Shown: positions 33,776 through 41,781 of the stretch, piece after piece
Layout: each line of letters opens with the position of its first letter
Numbering within the stretch: position 1 is the first letter of the stretch
Source of the DNA: Bog-473 sp963840245
Lineage (GTDB): Bacteria > Actinomycetota > Acidimicrobiia > Acidimicrobiales > RAAP-2
DNA: 64,000 nt
Assembly (NCBI GenBank): GCA_963840245.1
Contig: CAWIYI010000024.1
Location: forward strand, 62,001-126,000
Direction: 5' to 3'
Position numbers and translations under genes: made by a program
The notes under the pieces: model-generated
What the model was told of the DNA's origin: nothing
Seen by the model: only the letters and a program-made list of their open reading frames with translations
Databases searched by the model: none

Positions 33776-33835
33776 TCAAATGACCAGCGATCTCGCTTCG
33801 TAGAGACGGCGATGGCCCGGGGACACCGTCGACCC
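33776..33835 (-). pseudogene. Truncated copy of a cold-shock-domain gene 3' end
   Basis: Encodes TVSPGHRRLYEARSLVI, almost the same ending as the cold-shock protein at 35024-35257 (TVSPGHRGLYEARSL). Upstream sequence no longer matches and only 41 bases remain before the next gene, so only a remnant is left. Confidence 0.5.
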
Positions 33836-33876
33836 GGTCGTGCCCGGAACGCCACCAGCGACGGCCACCACCTGAA

Positions 33877-34321
33877 CTAGGAACGGCGCGCCACGTCCGC
33901 CGCGACGGCCAGTCCCTTCACGGTCTGCCTGATGAACTTGCCCAGTTCGCGGCGATAGAGCCAGCCCGTGCCGGGCACCTTGGGCCGGAAGGTCGAGTGC
34001 CAGTTGATCGACGTGCCGCCGGCAGTCGGTGTCAGCGTGATCACCGCCTTGTAGTCCCGCAGGGGCAGCCCCGACTCCAGGACGTAGGAGAAGACCTCGC
34101 CCGGCCGGCACTCCACCACCCGCTCGCGGCTCCGGTGACGCCCCGTGGTGAACAGCCGGACTGCGCCCAGGCCCTCGGGTGTCCCCGCGCCCGGCTCGAG
34201 CAGCGTGAAGGCGTCGATGGGCGACCAGTCGGGCCAGGTGGAGCCGTCGGCCAGGAGTGCGTACACCGACGCCGGGTTCGCGTCGGTCGTCGACTGTCTC
34301 GTCGATCACCTGCAGGGCCAT
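33877..34321 (-). CDS. SRPBCC-family (START-like) protein (one frame break)
   Basis: About 147 aa. It begins MALQVIDETV at 34321; the frame changes near 34290 (one extra G) and continues TTDANPASVYALLADGSTWP, then WSPIDAFTLLEPG and WHSTFRPKVPGTGWLYR. The N-terminal segment plus PxWxDWSP pattern is typical of polyketide-cyclase/SRPBCC proteins with a hydrophobic ligand pocket. Divergent from tetR with a palindrome between them, so it is a likely target of that repressor. Ligand unknown. Confidence 0.8.
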
Positions 34322-34380
34322 GGCTGCCCTCCTCTCGGTCCGTCTCCTCGGGATCCGGCTCCCCGGATCACTCCCGAGAG

Positions 34381-34396
34381 TGTACCATTTGGTACA
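34381..34396. promoter_or_regulatory. TetR operator palindrome
   Basis: TGTACCA-TT-TGGTACA, a perfect 7-bp inverted repeat with 2-base spacer whose last base is the A of the tetR start codon. It lies between the divergent tetR and SRPBCC genes. Confidence 0.7.
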
Positions 34397-35060
34397 TGAG
34401 CGAACAAGCGGGTGGCGGCGTGGCGGCGGGGGCGTCCGAGGGGCGGCGGGAGGAGGCGGGTCCGGGGGCCCGCCGGCGCCTGCTCGACGCCGTCATCGAG
34501 CACTTCACCGCCGAGGGCCTGGCGGACCAGAGCCTGCGTCGCATCGCCGAGGCGATCGGGAGCAGCCACCGCATGCTCCTGTACCACTTCGGGTCCAAGG
34601 ACGGGCTCCTGCTCGAGGTCGTCCGCGAGGTGGAGTCGCGCACCCAGGTCCGTCCTGGTGGCCCTTGGCGAGGACGAGGTCGGCCAGACCGACCAGCTGA
34701 TCCGCCGCATTTGGGCCTACCTCGCGGATCCCGCCCTCGGTGACTTCGAGCGCTTGTTCTTCGCGCTGTACGGGCGGGCGCTCCAAGGTGACGAGTCGGT
34801 CCGGCCGCTCCTGAAGGACGACATCGAGCACTGGCTCGACGCCAACGTGACGCTGTCCACGCCACTGGGTGTGCCCGAGGACGTCGCCCGAACCCACGCC
34901 CGCCTCGGGTTGGCCGTCACGCGGGGCCTCCTGCTCGACCTGCTCGCCACGGGCGACCGCGCCGGGCGTCGAGGCCGCCCTCGAGGTCTTCGCCCGGCGC
35001 TACCGCGGCCGCTGGTGGGACGCTCAGGACGAGACGGGCAGCAGCGACCGCGCCTCGTAG
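34396..35060 (+). CDS. TetR-family transcriptional regulator (two frame breaks)
   Basis: About 220 aa. DNA-binding domain: ARRRLLDAVIEHFTAEGLAD, QSLRRIAEAIGSSHRMLLYH and FGSKDGLLLEVVREVE. The ligand domain continues in another frame from about 34648 (SVLVALGEDEVGQTDQLIRR) and, after about 34962, VEAALEVFARRYRGRWW. Start ATG 34396 overlaps the operator. The 3' end overlaps the convergent cold-shock gene by 37 bases. Probably represses itself and the SRPBCC gene; inducer unknown. Confidence 0.85.
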
Positions 35061-35257
35061 AGGCCGCGGTGGCCCGGGGACACCGTGAACACCACTGGGG
35101 TGCCGACCTCGATCCGGCGGCTCCCGTCCGCGATGGCGGTGGCATGGAACCCGTAGGTCGCCCCGTCGTCGTCGTCGACCGTGCCGAGGCCCCTGGTGGC
35201 GTCGAACACGGCGACGCGCCCGTGGTGCGGCCCGGCGGTCGGGACGGGGCCGCCCAC
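35024..35257 (-). CDS. Cold-shock-domain protein
   Basis: 77 aa from GTG 35257, two bases before the end of the hisG stop region. Reads HGRVAVFDATRGLGTVDDDD, YGFHATAIADGSRRIEVGTP and VVFTVSPGHRGLYEARSLLP, the OB-fold pattern of cold-shock proteins but with changed RNP motifs (GRVAVFDATRGLGTV instead of GxVKWFNxxKGFGFI), so nucleic-acid binding may be altered. Downstream of and coupled to hisG; the 3' end runs antisense into tetR. Confidence 0.72.
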   Translation of the reverse strand: MGGPVPTAGPHHGRVAVFDATRGLGTVDDDDGATYGFHATAIADGSRRIEVGTPVVFTVSPGHRGLYEARSLLPVSS

Positions 35258-35258
35258 C

Positions 35259-36155
35259 TCAGTGGACGATCTTGGACAGCGGGATCTCCAGAATGTCGCT
35301 CGCGCCCTGGTCGCGCAGCGCCGGGATGAGGATGTTGATGTCCGACTTGGCCACGACCGCCTCCAGCGCGAAGCCGCCGCCGCCGGAGAGCTCCGAGATC
35401 GTCGGGGCGCGCATGGAGGGGAGGACGGCGAGGACCGCATCGAGGTTCGCGGCTTCGACGTTGAGCTTCACGAGCACCTTGCCCCGCGCCTCGAGCGTGC
35501 CCTGCAACAGGGTGAGGATCTGCTCCATGGCGTGACGCTTCTCGGGGTCCGCCGCAGCCGTCGGGTTGGCGATGAGCTCGGTGCGCGACACCAGCAGCGT
35601 CTCGATCACCCGCAGCCCGGCGGCGCGCAGCGCGCTGCCGGTCTCGGTCATGTCGACGACGGCATCCGCGATGTCGGGCACCTTGGCCTCGGTGGCGCCA
35701 TAGGAGAGCGCGACGTCCGCCTCGATCCCGTGGGCCTCCAGAGCCCGGCGGGTCAGTTCGGGGTACTCGGTGCTGACGCGCAGGCGCCCCGGACGGTCGG
35801 CGACGGTGGCCGCCAGCTCGGCCAGCGTGTGGGCCGGGGAGTCGGCGCCGACGGCGAGCACGACGCGGGCGGGGTTTGCGGTCGCCTTGGAGTAGGCCAG
35901 CTCGCCGAGGGAGACGATCTCGCTCCCCCGCTCCTCGACGCAGTCGCGCCCGGTGATGCCGAGGTCGAAGAGCCCGTCGGCCACGTAGACCGGGATCTCC
36001 TGGGGCCGCAGGATCCGGACCTCGTCGATGCGGGGATCGGCGATGGTGGCGCGGTAGGCCACGTCCGAAGCGCGGCTGACGGCGAGGTCGGCCTCCTCGA
36101 AGAGCTCCATGGTGGCGCGTTCGAGCGAGCCCTTGGGCAGGACGAGGCGGAGCAT
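35259..36155 (-). CDS. hisG: ATP phosphoribosyltransferase, long form
   Basis: 298 aa. MLRLVLPKGSLERATMELFE start; GLFDLGITGRDCVEE; and the phosphate/PRPP loop around VVDMTETGSALRAAGLRVIE. The C-terminal regulatory ACT-like domain (about 220-298, VLVKLNVEAANLDAVLAVLP) marks the long, histidine-inhibited form, which needs no HisZ. First step of histidine synthesis. The start ATG 36155 lies 70 bases from the divergent thioesterase gene. No other his genes are nearby. Confidence 0.94.
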   Translation of the reverse strand: MLRLVLPKGSLERATMELFEEADLAVSRASDVAYRATIADPRIDEVRILRPQEIPVYVADGLFDLGITGRDCVEERGSEIVSLGELAYSKATANPARVVLAVGADSPAHTLAELAATVADRPGRLRVSTEYPELTRRALEAHGIEADVALSYGATEAKVPDIADAVVDMTETGSALRAAGLRVIETLLVSRTELIANPTAAADPEKRHAMEQILTLLQGTLEARGKVLVKLNVEAANLDAVLAVLPSMRAPTISELSGGGGFALEAVVAKSDINILIPALRDQGASDILEIPLSKIVH

Positions 36156-36224
36156 GGGGGTAGATCTTCGCAGATGCGCCGGCATGGACCGGCCGGGATG
36201 GCGCCGATCAGGCAAGCTGGGCCC

Positions 36225-36620
36225 GTGCCGCCCCCCTACGACGCCCGCAACTTCCTGCAGCTGCTCGGGATCGACGTGCCGATGCCCGACGAGGACCGCG
36301 ATCCGGTGGCGCGCCTCACCGTCACCCACCCGCTCATCGCCGGGACGGGCTACCTGTGGGCGCCCGTCATCATCACGATGGCCGACGCCCTGTGCGCCTT
36401 CGGGGTCAGCCACCACTGGCCCGAGGGGGCACGTAGCTTCACCACGGTTGACTGCTCGGCCAACTTCATCTCGAGCGCGCGGGAGGGTGAGCGGGTCACC
36501 GCCATCGCGTCGCCACTGCATCTCGGGCGGACGACCCAGGTCTGGGACGCCACGGTGACGAACGAGACGACCGAGCGGTTGATGGCCTCGTATCGGTGCA
36601 CCCAGCTCATCCTCTACTGA
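36225..36620 (+). CDS. PaaI-type hotdog-fold thioesterase
   Basis: 131 aa from GTG 36225 (ATG 36198 is an alternative). PPYDARNFLQLLGIDVPM, then HPLIAGTGYLWAPVIITMAD with the hotdog helix, FTTVDCSANFISSAREGERV and TTERLMASYRCTQLILY. The Asp in IITMADALC and the DCSANF strand match the PaaI/YbgC group acting on acyl-CoA. Single gene, divergent from hisG. Substrate unknown. Confidence 0.82.
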   Translation: MPPPYDARNFLQLLGIDVPMPDEDRDPVARLTVTHPLIAGTGYLWAPVIITMADALCAFGVSHHWPEGARSFTTVDCSANFISSAREGERVTAIASPLHLGRTTQVWDATVTNETTERLMASYRCTQLILY

Positions 36621-36882
36621 CGCGTCCCGAGCCGACGCAGTCGAGCGGCCTCCCGAGCGGCCCTTGAATGGCCCTTGAGTGGTCAGCCTGCGGTGCCCGC
36701 CCGCCTCAGTTCGGCTTCCCGGCCGACCAAGGATGTCCGTGGCTTCGCCGGTGGGTACATCGCGGGCGTCGGCCCGCTCGTGTGGGCGCTGTGGGTCGCC
36801 GCGGTGAGCGTGTGCACGGCGCGGCGCGCTCGAAACGCCGGGTGGCGCATGCCGGCGTGAGGGCAACGCCCTCGGGCCGAGG

Positions 36883-38016
36883 TCAGTGGGCTCCCCGCAG
36901 GGTCGCCACGTCGCGCAATGGGGATGTGACACCCGGCTCGTCACGCTCGGCAACGTGGACCCGCTTGCCGCGCCGGAGGCGCTCTCCCCATTTGCCCTGG
37001 TCGAAGGCCGCCGGCATGGAGCGTTCCATGAACTCGCGCAGGACCCGCACGAAGCGTGCCGGGTCGGTGTGGTGCGGGAAGTGCCCGGCGTCGTCGAACA
37101 CCTCGAACTGACTACCGGGCATCACTGCGTGGACCAGACGACCGTGGCCCAGCGGGATGATCGCGTCGCGTCGTCCCCACACGATCAGCGTCGGGACGCC
37201 CTCGGCAAGGTAGGCCCGGTCCACCATCGTGATGACCTGACCCTGCCAGTCGACGCTCGAGCGGAGGGTGCGCAGGATACCCATGCGGGCTTCCATGTTG
37301 GGGAGCGCATCGAACACGGCCAGGATCTCCTCCGCGTCGCGCCCGAGAGCCGTGTCGAAGAGCCGCAGCAGCCCGGCGCCCAGACGGCTGGCGAACCGGA
37401 CGGGTGGGAGGCCGAACAGCGGCATGACGACTTCGACCCCCGGCACGGCGGCGACGCGGAGCAGGGGGCTGACCGTCCGGCCCACTCCCCCGCTCCCCAC
37501 CAGCACCAGGCGCTCGCAGCGATCGGGGAATTGGTATGCGAACTGCGCCGCTACCCCGCCGCCCAACGAATGGCCGACCACCGTGACCCGGTCGACCTCG
37601 AGCACGCTCAGCAGGTCGCGCATCCCGTTGGCGAATCCCGCCACCGAGTAGTCGGCCCGCGGCTTCTCGGAGCGCCCGTGCCCGAGGAGATCCGGAGCGA
37701 TGACGGTGTAGTGCTCGGCCAATTGCTCCACCACAGGGCGCCAGGTGTCCGAGCTGTCACCGATCCCGTGGATGAGGAGGAGCGCCGGTCCTGAGCCGGC
37801 CTTCACGTAGGCCCGGCGGTACCCATGGATCGTGACGTACTGCACGCAGAACGTGCCCTCGCGCCGGACACCGGGCCGGTAGCGGATCTCCACCGGGTCG
37901 ACCGGCCGGCCGCTGCCGTGCTCGCCGGCGCCCCGGTCGGAGTCGGCGTCCGCGCCAGGGTCGGTGTCGGTGTCCGTCGGGTCTGTCGTCTCCACCGTGG
38001 GCACCGTCTCACCCAT
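36883..38016 (-). CDS. Alpha/beta hydrolase
   Basis: 377 aa. Acidic, disordered N-terminus (TDPTDTDTDPGADADSDRG, about 10-45), then an alpha/beta hydrolase: oxyanion region LLLIHGIGDSSDTW, nucleophile elbow VVGHSLGGGVA (Ser), acid WGRRDAIIP (Asp) and DDAGHFPHH (His). The catalytic triad is complete. Members cleave esters, epoxides or C-C bonds; substrate unknown. A longer open frame upstream lacks coding character. The 262 bases between 36621 and 36882 hold nothing recognisable. Confidence 0.88.
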   Translation of the reverse strand: MGETVPTVETTDPTDTDTDPGADADSDRGAGEHGSGRPVDPVEIRYRPGVRREGTFCVQYVTIHGYRRAYVKAGSGPALLLIHGIGDSSDTWRPVVEQLAEHYTVIAPDLLGHGRSEKPRADYSVAGFANGMRDLLSVLEVDRVTVVGHSLGGGVAAQFAYQFPDRCERLVLVGSGGVGRTVSPLLRVAAVPGVEVVMPLFGLPPVRFASRLGAGLLRLFDTALGRDAEEILAVFDALPNMEARMGILRTLRSSVDWQGQVITMVDRAYLAEGVPTLIVWGRRDAIIPLGHGRLVHAVMPGSQFEVFDDAGHFPHHTDPARFVRVLREFMERSMPAAFDQGKWGERLRRGKRVHVAERDEPGVTSPLRDVATLRGAH

Positions 38017-38165
38017 GCCGATCTCCCGTGCTGGTCCACCGGTTCCCTTGTCGGTGCCACCGTATGGTGAGCACGTGTCCGGGCGGTGTCGACCCTGTGA
38101 ACGGCCGATGAATGCCGCGGACCGGCGCCCCGCCCCTGGCTCTACGAGAACGCCCGCCCCGGGCT

Positions 38166-38699
38166 CTACGAGAGCGGCCCACTCCGCAACAGCCGCACCA
38201 TCTCGACCCCCGTCAGCGCCGCCTCGCGGCCCTTGTTGGTCTCGTCCGGTCGTGACCGCTCGAGCGCCTGCTCGAGCGTGTCGGTCGTCAGGACACCGAA
38301 GACCACGGGCAGGCCGGTGTCCAGCTGTACCCGCTGGATCCCCGAGGCGCACTCACCTGCGACGAAGTCGTAGTGCCCGGTGTCGCCCCGGATGACGGCG
38401 CCGAGGCAGAGCACGGCCTCCACCTTCCCGGCATGCGCGAAGGCCCGGGCGACCAGCGGAAGCTCGAAGGCGCCCGGGGCCCAGGCCACGGTGACGTCCC
38501 GGCGGTCGGTCCCGGCTCCGGCCAGGGCGTCGAGGGCTCCGTTGAGCAACCGCAGCGTGATGCCGCCGTTGAACTCCGCGCAGGCGATGCCGACCCGGAG
38601 CCCCGTGCCGTCCGCGGTGCCGCGCAAGCTGGCGCCGACGCGGGCCGCAACGTCATCGAGGGCCTCGGCCGGCAGGGCGATCAGGTCGGATTCGGCCAT
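38166..38699 (-). CDS. ribH: 6,7-dimethyl-8-ribityllumazine synthase
   Basis: 177 aa. LRVGIACAEFNGGITLRLLN, VAWAPGAFELPLVARAFAHA, CLGAVIRGDTGHYDFVAGEC (phosphate and His catalytic loop) and VFGVLTTDTLEQALERS are diagnostic. Joins dihydroxybutanone phosphate with the pyrimidine intermediate in riboflavin synthesis. About 25 residues longer at the N-terminus than usual. 81 bases after ribBA. Confidence 0.95.
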   Translation of the reverse strand: MAESDLIALPAEALDDVAARVGASLRGTADGTGLRVGIACAEFNGGITLRLLNGALDALAGAGTDRRDVTVAWAPGAFELPLVARAFAHAGKVEAVLCLGAVIRGDTGHYDFVAGECASGIQRVQLDTGLPVVFGVLTTDTLEQALERSRPDETNKGREAALTGVEMVRLLRSGPLS

Positions 38700-38780
38700 C
38701 AGCTGGAGGCGGCGCCGTTCGACGTCATCGGACGGCGAGGTCCGGGGGTCACGCCCTCACTGTGGCACAGGACGGCCCCG

Positions 38781-40001
38781 TCAAAGGACGTCGTCGAGCC
38801 CGTGCAGGAGATGCCCCATCCGTTCCCGCTTGGTGCGCAGGTAGGCGATGTTCTCGGGATTGGCCGCGAGCTGCAGCGGGACCCGCTCGGTGATGTCGAG
38901 ACCGAAGCCCTCGAGACCTCCGTACTTGACCGGGTTGTTCGTCATGAGGCGCATGGTCGTCACGCCGAGGTCGACCAGCATCTGGGCGCCGATGCCGTAT
39001 TCCCGGCTGTCGACCGGGAGGCCCTGCTGCAGGTTGGCGTCCACGGTGTCGTGGCCCTCCTCCTGCAGTTGATATGCCCGGATCTTGTGGCCGAGACCGA
39101 TGCCGCGGCCCTCGTGGCCGCGCAGGTAGATGAGCACGCCCCGGCCCTCCTGCTCGATGAGAGCGAGCGACGCCTGCAGCTGGGGGCCGCAGTCACAGCG
39201 CAGCGAGCCGAACACGTCACCGGTCAGGCATTCGGAGTGCACGCGCACCAGCACGTCCTCGGTCCCGGCCACGTCGCCCATCACGAGTGCGAGGTGTTGT
39301 TCGTTGTCGAGCACGGACTCGTAGACGAAGGCGCGAAACTCCCGCCCCTCGGCCGGGATGCGCGCCTCGGAGACGAGTCGCACGAGCTTCTCGTTCTGCC
39401 GGCGGTAGCGGATGAGGTCCGCAATGGAGATCAGAGGGAGGTCGTGCTTCTTGGCGAAGCGCTCCAAGTCGACCAGCCGGGCCATTCCGGATTTGTCCTC
39501 GGTCACGATCTCGCAGAGCACGCCGGCCGGCGACAATCCGGCGGCGCGGGCCAGGTCCACCGTCGCTTCGGTGTGTCCGGCTCGCTTGAGCACGCCGCCG
39601 GACCGGTACCGCAGTGGGAAGATGTGCCCGGGCCGGTTCAGGTCGTTCGGGCGGGTGTCGGGGTCGATCAGGGCGGCGATGGTGGACGCCCGGTCCGTGG
39701 CCGAGATCCCGGTGGTCGTGCCGTGCCGATAGTCCACGCTCACCGTGAAGGCGGTTCGCTGCGCCTCCGTGTTGGCGGTGACCATCAGGGGAAGATCGAG
39801 CAGGTCGGCGCGCTCGGGCAGCAGCGGGACGCAGATGACGCCCGATGTGTAGGTCAAGAAGAAGGCGATGTTCTCCGGCGTCGCCGCCTCGGCCGCCATG
39901 ACGAGGTCGCCCTCGTTCTCACGGTCTTCGTCGTCGACGACGACGGCCATGCCCAGTCGACCGATGGCGTCGATCGCCTCTTGCACCGTCGAGAACCCCA
40001 T
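38781..40001 (-). CDS. ribBA: Bifunctional 3,4-dihydroxy-2-butanone 4-phosphate synthase / GTP cyclohydrolase II
   Basis: 406 aa. RibB half (1-205): VVVDDEDRENEGDLVMAAEA, RHGTTTGISATDRASTI and LKRAGHTEATVDLARAAG. RibA half (210-406): VRVHSECLTGDVFGSLRCDC (zinc Cys residues), YLRGHEGRGIGLGHKI (GTP binding and cleavage) and LMTNNPVKYGGLEGFGL. Supplies both precursors of riboflavin. Start overlaps the ribD stop as TGATG. Confidence 0.96.
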   Translation of the reverse strand: MGFSTVQEAIDAIGRLGMAVVVDDEDRENEGDLVMAAEAATPENIAFFLTYTSGVICVPLLPERADLLDLPLMVTANTEAQRTAFTVSVDYRHGTTTGISATDRASTIAALIDPDTRPNDLNRPGHIFPLRYRSGGVLKRAGHTEATVDLARAAGLSPAGVLCEIVTEDKSGMARLVDLERFAKKHDLPLISIADLIRYRRQNEKLVRLVSEARIPAEGREFRAFVYESVLDNEQHLALVMGDVAGTEDVLVRVHSECLTGDVFGSLRCDCGPQLQASLALIEQEGRGVLIYLRGHEGRGIGLGHKIRAYQLQEEGHDTVDANLQQGLPVDSREYGIGAQMLVDLGVTTMRLMTNNPVKYGGLEGFGLDITERVPLQLAANPENIAYLRTKRERMGHLLHGLDDVL

Positions 40002-40996
40002 CAGGCGGCCACCTCCACTCGAAGATCCTCACCCAGTTGCTCGACCGACACCAGCCTGCCCTTCCACACGTCCCCAATTGTGCCAGCCCCGGGGCCTGCG
40101 AAAATCGGGCGGCCGTCGTCGCCCCCGAACAGCACCGGCGCCAGGTACAGGACGTAGCGGTCAACCAGACCAGCGGCGTGGAAGTCATGGGCCACGCTGG
40201 ACCCACCCTCGACCAGGAGCTGGATCACGCCGCGGCTCCCGAGCTCGGTGAGCACGTCCCGGAGGTCACCCGACAATTCGAGGGCAGGGTGGACCTTGGC
40301 CCCGACGGGGGCCCGGCCGAGCACGACGCGCAGGGGCTGCGGGCGCTCGACCCCGTCCTCGAGGCGGACCGTCAACTCAGGGTCGTCGACGCGGACGGTG
40401 CCCGCGCCGACCAGCACGGCGTCGGATCGGGATCGCAGCCGGTGCACGTCCCGGCGCGCCTCCTCCCCCGTGATCCAGCGGCTGGTGCCGTCGGGGGCGG
40501 CGGTACGGGCGTCGAGGCTGGCCGCCATCTTGAGGACCACCCAGGGTTGCCCCGTCGTCCGGTGCTTGCGATAGGGGGCCAGCTGTTCGGCGACCGCGTC
40601 GCCGGCCACGCCGACGTTGACCTCCAGCCCGGCGGCGCGCAGCGCCGCGATGCCCCGCCCGGCCACCCGTTCGTCCGGGTCCTCGATGCCGATCACGACC
40701 CGGGTCACCCCAGCCGCGACGATGGCGTCGGTGCACGGCGGCGTGCGCCCGTAGTGGGCACAGGGCTCGAGGGTCACGTAGAGCGTGGCACCCCGGGCCG
40801 CCTCGCCGGCCGCGGCCAGTGCCGCCACCTCGGCATGGGGCCCGCCGGGAGGTGCCGTCGCGCCGGAGAAGACGGCGCCTTCCGGGTCAGCGTCCGGCGG
40901 GACGACGACACAGCCCACCCAGGGGTTGGGTGCCGTGGTCGAACGGACCGTGGCGGCTTGCGCCATCGCCCGGCGCATGTGCTCCACATCGTCCAT
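40001..40996 (-). CDS. ribD: Riboflavin biosynthesis deaminase/reductase RibD
   Basis: 331 aa from ATG 40996, which has AAGGA seven bases upstream (ATG 41002 is possible). N-terminal zinc deaminase: NPWVGCVVV, GGPHAEVAALAAAGEAARG and TLEPCAHYGRTPPCTDAI. C-terminal reductase: VVLKMAASLDARTAAPDGTS, LVGAGTVRVDDPELTVR and VIQLLVEGGSSVAHDF. Two consecutive steps after GTP cyclohydrolase II. No riboflavin synthase alpha gene (ribE) lies between ribD and ribBA, where it is usual. Confidence 0.94.
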   Translation of the reverse strand: MDDVEHMRRAMAQAATVRSTTAPNPWVGCVVVPPDADPEGAVFSGATAPPGGPHAEVAALAAAGEAARGATLYVTLEPCAHYGRTPPCTDAIVAAGVTRVVIGIEDPDERVAGRGIAALRAAGLEVNVGVAGDAVAEQLAPYRKHRTTGQPWVVLKMAASLDARTAAPDGTSRWITGEEARRDVHRLRSRSDAVLVGAGTVRVDDPELTVRLEDGVERPQPLRVVLGRAPVGAKVHPALELSGDLRDVLTELGSRGVIQLLVEGGSSVAHDFHAAGLVDRYVLYLAPVLFGGDDGRPIFAGPGAGTIGDVWKGRLVSVEQLGEDLRVEVAA

Positions 40997-41103
40997 GCTC
41001 ATGTCCTTGCCCGGAGTGGGTCCCCGGCCTTGTGCAGGCAATTATAGAACACGTTTCAGTTTTTGTCGAGATTCCCTGGTCAGCACGTCAGCTGTCTCGA
41101 TGC

Positions 41104-41781
41104 TCAGACCCGGCGGAGCACCCCCGGCAGCTCCGTCACGTCGGCGATGACCGCCGTCGGCGAGGCGGCGGCCAGCGTGGCCTCGTCGTGGGCGCCGCTC
41201 AGGACGCCGACGACCGCACCGGCACCGGCGGCCCGGCCGGCCTCGAGGTCGCTGACCGTGTCGCCCACCACGGCGACCGCGAAGGGGTCGTCCACGCCGA
41301 GGCGGGCCATGGCACCGAGGACGAGGTCGGGCGCCGGGCGCCCCCGGCCGACGTCCGCCGGGGAGAGGGCCAGGTCGATCTCGGTGCGCCAACTCAGGGC
41401 GTCGAGCACCGCATCACGCGTCGACGGCGCGAACCCCGTCGTGAGGCACACCCTGACGCCCGCCGCGCGCAGGTCACGAAGCAGCTGGCGCGCACCGGGG
41501 ATCTCCGTCACCACCCCGGTGGCGACGATGGCCTCGTAGGCCGCGGCGAACGCGGCGGTGGCCTCCCCCGCTGCGCCCGGCTCGAGAAGGCTGGCGAAGA
41601 CGTCAGCCTTGGACCAGCCCATGGTCCGGCGCACCACCGTCTGGGCCTCATCGGCGCGGGGGCTGCCCTCGACGATCCCGACCGCGGCCAGCGCGGTGCG
41701 GAAGGCCGCCTCCACGGCGCCGTCGTCGCGCACGGTCGTGCCCGCCATATCGAGACAGGCGAGGGCGAAGGGCCCGATCAC
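41104..41781 (-). CDS. Phosphonatase-like HAD hydrolase
   Basis: 225 aa from GTG 41781. HAD motif I LACLDMAGTTVRDD (Asp nucleophile, then Met-Ala-Gly-Thr-Thr as in phosphonoacetaldehyde hydrolase-like proteins), motif II VCLTTGFAPSTRD, Lys region GWSKADVFASL, and motif III/IV AVVGDTVSDLEAGRAAGAGA. Belongs to the PhnX-like group; the Schiff-base Lys of true PhnX is not certain. Start overlaps the stop of the FAD enzyme gene, so the two work together, probably cleaving an aldehyde made by the oxidase. Confidence 0.8.
   Translation of the reverse strand: MIGPFALACLDMAGTTVRDDGAVEAAFRTALAAVGIVEGSPRADEAQTVVRRTMGWSKADVFASLLEPGAAGEATAAFAAAYEAIVATGVVTEIPGARQLLRDLRAAGVRVCLTTGFAPSTRDAVLDALSWRTEIDLALSPADVGRGRPAPDLVLGAMARLGVDDPFAVAVVGDTVSDLEAGRAAGAGAVVGVLSGAHDEATLAAASPTAVIADVTELPGVLRRV

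Noticed and set aside
36883..38352. N-terminally extended alpha/beta hydrolase (start at 38352)
   Set aside because: The extension is unnatural in composition and overlaps ribH; MGETV at 38016 is a better start.
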